Assembly (NCBI GenBank): GCA_030447685.1 | Contig: JAUJOK010000004.1 | Span: forward strand, 56,666-120,665 | DNA: 64,000 nucleotides | Direction of reading: 5' to 3' | DNA from: Armatimonadaceae bacterium | Lineage (GTDB): Bacteria > Armatimonadota > Armatimonadia > Armatimonadales > Armatimonadaceae | Part shown: positions 61,083 through 64,000 of the stretch, in pieces | How positions within the stretch are numbered: position 1 is the first letter of the stretch | Layout of the letters: the number at the start of each line of letters is the position of its first letter | Made by a program: the position numbers and the translations under genes | Notes under the pieces: model-generated | Seen by the model: the letters and a program-made list of their open reading frames with translations, nothing else | Told to the model about the DNA's origin: nothing | Databases searched by the model: none

Positions 61083-61304
61083 TCACGAGTTTCGGCGTGT
61101 GGCGTTCATATCTCTCCCCTCTTCATGCAACGCGCTGCTATCCGGCGCTAAGCGCCCCTTGAAGACCCGAAACAGGTAATACAACGAGGGGAGCAGAATA
61201 AGCGACCCGGCTGCCGTCACGCCGACTTTCGGTGCTCGGTTCGTCTTTACATGGGCCACCGAGCCTCCGTCTCCACGTTCCACTTTCGGGCCAGGCCACT
61301 GCAC
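61083..61304 (-). other. Candidate small membrane ORF, possibly a CydB-like remnant
   Basis: 73 residues with one hydrophobic segment VTAAGSLILLPSLYYLFRVFKGR, resembling the last helix of cytochrome bd oxidase subunit II. GTG start, seven bases after the DUF421 stop. Could be spurious. Between 60820 and 61082 nothing else is apparent. Confidence 0.3.
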
Positions 61305-61310
61305 TTTTAG

Positions 61311-61844
61311 TTAGCATTGCCTGTCTTGTTCTGGGGGGGAGATGGCGACACCAACCAGGGCCGAAGAAGGGCCGTCGCCTGCCTCTCGCAATACGGTGAA
61401 ACTCCCATCCGTTTCCAGCACCACCGCCTCTACCTCATTGAGAGTTCCTATCTTCTGCGCTCGTACCGCCGCTCGCACTTCATCCTGCGTTACCCGCTCC
61501 CGTTTCATGGCCTGCTCTAAAAACCGTCCGTGGTGCAGCAGGAGCGCCGGTTCGGATTTGACGAGGTTGTGAACCATCTTCGACCGAACCGACAGCCAGG
61601 TGACGATGAACTGAAGGAAGATCAGCATCGCGAAGGCGACGATTCCCTCGGCAAGCGCCACATCCTTCGAGAGAAGAATGGTCGCCAGAGTCGATCCGAG
61701 CGCCACCGTCGCGACCAGATCGAAAGCGTTCATCTTGGACAGTGTGCGCTTCCCTGATATCCGCAGCATCAGAATCAGTCCTGTATAGGCAAGAACGCCC
61801 ACCAGTGCAACCCGTCCTAACTCGAACCAGCTATCAAAGAACAT
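61311..61844 (-). CDS. DUF421 (YetF-like) membrane protein
   Basis: 177 residues from ATG 61844 (GGGAAT upstream). Two to three N-terminal helices with MLRISGKRTLSKMNAFDLVATVALGSTLATILLSKDVALAEG, a family signature, then a small soluble domain (ALLLHHGRFLEQAMKRERVTQDEVRAAVRAQ). Members associate with the envelope and stress regulons; exact role unknown. Confidence 0.92.
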   Translation of the reverse strand: MFFDSWFELGRVALVGVLAYTGLILMLRISGKRTLSKMNAFDLVATVALGSTLATILLSKDVALAEGIVAFAMLIFLQFIVTWLSVRSKMVHNLVKSEPALLLHHGRFLEQAMKRERVTQDEVRAAVRAQKIGTLNEVEAVVLETDGSFTVLREAGDGPSSALVGVAISPPEQDRQC

Positions 61845-61910
61845 CTTTTTCCCATTCCCGTTAAGTCGCGGCAGGTCTGTCACGGCGGACGTGCCGGGCA
61901 AGTCCCATCT

Positions 61911-62360
61911 CTATTGCAGGTGTCTGCTTTCAACCCAGTAGGTGCGGCCAAAGTGCCTGCCGTTCATCACCCGCACTGGCGTCAGGGGCGCGATGCCCGG
62001 CGGCGGCTGGTACCAGATGGGCGTGCCATTGGACAGGGTTATCACCTTCCCCTGCCGCTGCATCCGATCCATCGTCAGCCGGTCGCCCATGCGAACGCTC
62101 TGCATCCACGCCGCGATCGTCACGTTGCCGTCCCATTTTCCCGGCGGCATGCCCTGCGCTTGCAGCATCTTCTCGACAGCACGGCGCGCTTCGGGAGGCA
62201 AGGGCGGCTGCTGAACCCTCGTGAAGGTGCCCAGAGCGAGCATTGCTCCGGCAGCAAATAACGCGACCGCTCCAATGGTAACGCACGGATAGACAATCCA
62301 GCGCATCCGGCTATCTGCGGCGCGACGCTCTTGATGAGCTATATAATGGTTCTCCCGCAT
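61911..62360 (-). CDS. Membrane-anchored protein, unknown
   Basis: 149 residues. One N-terminal helix (WIVYPCVTIGAVALFAAGAMLALG), then an exported basic domain ending MNGRHFGRTYWVESRHLQ. No recognised family. About 67 bases before DUF421 on the same strand. Confidence 0.6.
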   Translation of the reverse strand: MRENHYIAHQERRAADSRMRWIVYPCVTIGAVALFAAGAMLALGTFTRVQQPPLPPEARRAVEKMLQAQGMPPGKWDGNVTIAAWMQSVRMGDRLTMDRMQRQGKVITLSNGTPIWYQPPPGIAPLTPVRVMNGRHFGRTYWVESRHLQ

Positions 62361-62484
62361 GATCCCTGCCGCCGATCCCCAAAGGCGGTGCGCTGCAGTG
62401 AGTGAACGCCGATAGGACGCCGAAGGACTGCTTCCTGCACAAAAGCATAGCGCATCGTGCCGTTGTGGTTGTGATGCAGAGCAA

Positions 62485-62658
62485 TCAGGTGACTATCCCG
62501 ACTCCAAGGATAACCAGGACGAACAGGATAAGGGCGACAGCCAGGAAGAGGCCAAAGAGCACTTTGGCGACGGTGGCGGCTCCCTTGGCCACGCCGGTAA
62601 AGCCAAGCGCTCCGGCGATGAGTGAAACGACCAGAGCGATAACAGCCCAACTCAACAT
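62485..62658 (-). CDS. DUF1328 (YtjA-type) small membrane protein
   Basis: 57 residues, [36 protein letters not shown], two helices. Start by ATG 62658 with GCCGAGGA upstream. Widely linked to stress and envelope genes, function unknown. Confidence 0.93.
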   Translation of the reverse strand: MLSWAVIALVVSLIAGALGFTGVAKGAATVAKVLFGLFLAVALILFVLVILGVGIVT

Positions 62659-62768
62659 AATATATCCTCGGCTTTCACCGTGAATCCCACGGTGAAAAGC
62701 CGCCGACGTAAGACCGGAACGGAACAAGGCTATGGAACCGGGAGCGCCAGCTCCGTGTCAAAGCCTTC

Positions 62769-62876
62769 TCAACGAGGCTGCTCAAAAAGCGCATAGCACA
62801 GCACGAGTATCCCCCCGATGACTAAGGCCACGAGGAGGAAAATACGGGAATACTGTCTTTTTTCGACCTGGTTCAT
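62769..62876 (-). CDS. 35-residue single-helix membrane protein
   Basis: MNQVEKRQYSRIFLLVALVIG then GILVLCYALFEQPR. GGAAGGAG lies nine bases before the ATG. Small enough to be missed by automatic callers; strong ribosome site and a clean helix argue it is real. Confidence 0.6.
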   Translation of the reverse strand: MNQVEKRQYSRIFLLVALVIGGILVLCYALFEQPR

Positions 62877-62942
62877 CTGATCTGCTCCTTCCGTGGATGC
62901 CGCATGGTGAATGGACAGGGCGAGAATATCGCAGACGACGTA

Positions 62943-63458
62943 TTAGAGTCCTCCTCCGAGCACGCCTGCCTCCGGATTGCCCGGCCCTCCCCGAGTATTT
63001 ACGAAGACGGTGCGGGTACGCGGGTCATACATTGCGCGGCCACCGGTGAAAAGAGCGACTGCGCGCAGCGGAACCAGTGTGCGCCCCTCGTGGACCACCG
63101 GCGGCACGGCCAGAACGCGGGGCAGCCCGTTCACCCGAGCCACCGTTGATCCCACGATCAGGGTTATGTCATCGGTGCCCTGGAGCAGCCGCACGACGCG
63201 CGTCTGCGGGTTCCAGGTCACCATCGCCCCCAGCTCCTGGGCGACGAAGCGTATGGGTACCATCATTCGCCCCGCAATCATCCGTGGCTCCACGTCCGGC
63301 CTCGCCGGCCTTCCGTTCACCATCAGGTTATGAACGGCACCGACGTTGGGACTGTCCACCCGTGGCCGCTCAGGATATTGCCCGTGTACGGGAGAGGTCG
63401 CCAGCGCCCCCCATGCGAGTGCAATCACTGCTGCCGTTGCTGCTTTATGTTTCATCAT
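62943..63458 (-). CDS. Secreted copper-amine-oxidase-N (stalk) domain protein
   Basis: 171 residues. Signal peptide (AATAAVIALAWGALATSPVHG), then AGRMMVPIRFVAQELGAMVTWNPQTRVVRLLQG and EGRTLVPLRAVALFTGGRAMYDPRTRTVFV: two stalk repeats. AGGAGAAG precedes consecutive ATGs (63458 or 63455). Sibling of the protein at 59911, but without its Ig-like half. Possible cell-surface adhesion or sensing role. Confidence 0.9.
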   Translation of the reverse strand: MMKHKAATAAVIALAWGALATSPVHGQYPERPRVDSPNVGAVHNLMVNGRPARPDVEPRMIAGRMMVPIRFVAQELGAMVTWNPQTRVVRLLQGTDDITLIVGSTVARVNGLPRVLAVPPVVHEGRTLVPLRAVALFTGGRAMYDPRTRTVFVNTRGGPGNPEAGVLGGGL

Positions 63459-63571
63459 CTTCTCCTTCCGCAGGACCACGGCGGCGGGATGGATGCCTGC
63501 AGCCGTGGCCCGCTTGCTATCTCGTCGGCTTACGCCGCGCCTTGCCTATTGCCCTTGCTGTCGCTTAATCG

Positions 63572-64000
63572 TCAGGGGTCCCTGCCGATCACCGTTTCGT
63601 TGATGATATTCACGGGAACCGTTGGAGTGATCACGCCTGCGGCCACCTCGGTCACATAGCGCCGGTCGGCAGCCGTGGGCACTTCTCCGGTGATAACGAC
63701 GGTCCTTTTGTCGGGCAAGGTGTCGGCATCGAGCGCCCAGGCATTAATCCGTGGGTCCGCCACGAACGCCGCCTTGATCTTGCTCGACCAGATTGCCGCC
63801 TGGGCCACGTCCTGCGTCGCCTCTGCCGCGGCAGTAGCCGCATTATTGACGGCCCGCGTGGCGCTGGCTGCCGCGTCCCCGGTTGTCTCGATAGCACCGG
63901 CTGCCGCGTCTCCGGTCGCTTCCCCTGCGCGCGTGACGGCCCGCTCGGTGGCCGCCGCCGCCTCAGCGGTGTCTTCCTGCACCTCCCGTGGGCTGCATCC
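63572..64000 (-). CDS. BON-domain lipoprotein, 5' end outside window
   Basis: The reading frame runs off the right edge. The edge codons read GCSPREVQEDTAE, a lipobox (G-C) just after where a signal would end. An Ala/Thr-rich spacer (GDAAAGAIETTGDAAASATRAV) precedes one BON domain (IKAAFVADPRINAWALDADTLPDKRTVVITGEVPTAADRRYVTEVA). Periplasmic phospholipid-binding or osmotic stress protein (OsmY-like). A GTG 63982 start seen in the window is therefore not the real start. Confidence 0.88.
   Translation of the reverse strand, partial: GCSPREVQEDTAEAAAATERAVTRAGEATGDAAAGAIETTGDAAASATRAVNNAATAAAEATQDVAQAAIWSSKIKAAFVADPRINAWALDADTLPDKRTVVITGEVPTAADRRYVTEVAAGVITPTVPVNIINETVIGRDP

Noticed and set aside
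1..64000. CRISPR array or tandem phage repeats
   Set aside because: No regularly spaced direct repeats with unique spacers were seen in the window; the repeats found are inverted, C/G-rich and dispersed.

Overview
The window is GC-rich bacterial chromosome, apparently from a diderm outside the well-known Gram-negative phyla. Diderm cues are a predicted outer-membrane porin beside a zinc ABC transporter (43802-45103) and a lipobox-bearing BON protein at the right edge. Two proteins with copper-amine-oxidase-N stalk domains, a c-di-AMP (ydaO) riboswitch, frequent GTG/TTG starts and zinc-binding forms of S4 and S14 would fit Armatimonadota or a neighbouring lineage. That placement is an inference and no rRNA is present to test it.

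Layout. 1-928: 3' part of a GH26-like glycosidase gene. 1066-13540, all on the minus strand: a ribosomal superoperon read as rpsN-rpsH-rplF-rplR-rpsE-rpmD-rplO-secY-adk-map-infA-rpmJ-rpsM-rpsK-rpsD-rpoA-rplQ-truA-rplM-rpsI, followed by an NlpC/P60 hydrolase. The usual upstream part (rplN-rplX-rplE) is missing, and a promoter-like site lies in front of rpsN. 13.7-22.3 kb: C45-type acyltransferase, acetyltransferases, GH5 glycosidase, glutamate-receptor-like channel, a ykkC-class riboswitch with an EamA exporter, and a hydrolase. 22.5-30.7 kb: DUF892 stress protein, a VapBC-like pair, a broken ECF sigma factor and bifunctional nuclease, an AAC(3)-like enzyme, ChrA, a dicarboxylate symporter, SRPBCC and M48 proteins. 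30.4-40.8 kb: BacNav-like channel, a manganese (yybP-ykoY) riboswitch in front of a zf-TFIIB/TerC operon, UvsE, a PRC-barrel gene between two tethered low-complexity membrane proteins, VKOR plus DsbA, and STAS and phosphatase genes. 40.8-45.7 kb: a zinc-uptake operon (DUF2946, porin, ZnuA, ZnuC, ZnuB). 47.3-49.5 kb: tRNA-Ser, PIG-L deacetylase, DUF5658. 49.5-51.7 kb: a scar with a tRNA-Val 3' fragment, a fold-back palindrome, and a truncated serine recombinase abutting a truncated K+ channel. 51.8-64 kb: a c-di-AMP riboswitch with an unknown secreted protein, then NhaA, an ion channel, AI-2E transporter, DUF2254, MscS, DUF421, DUF1328, two stalk-domain proteins and a BON lipoprotein, which looks like an envelope, ion and osmotic stress block.

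Regulatory RNA is the strongest non-coding theme: three riboswitches with plausible expression platforms (ykkC class, Mn2+, c-di-AMP), each in front of a transport or envelope gene.

Quality caution. At least a dozen frameshifts interrupt otherwise conserved genes, including essential secY and, repeatedly, znuA, an ECF sigma factor and a BFN-type nuclease. Homology resumes cleanly in another frame each time. This suggests uncorrected indels (long-read or metagenome assembly) more than real pseudogenes, so the pseudogene calls below are provisional.
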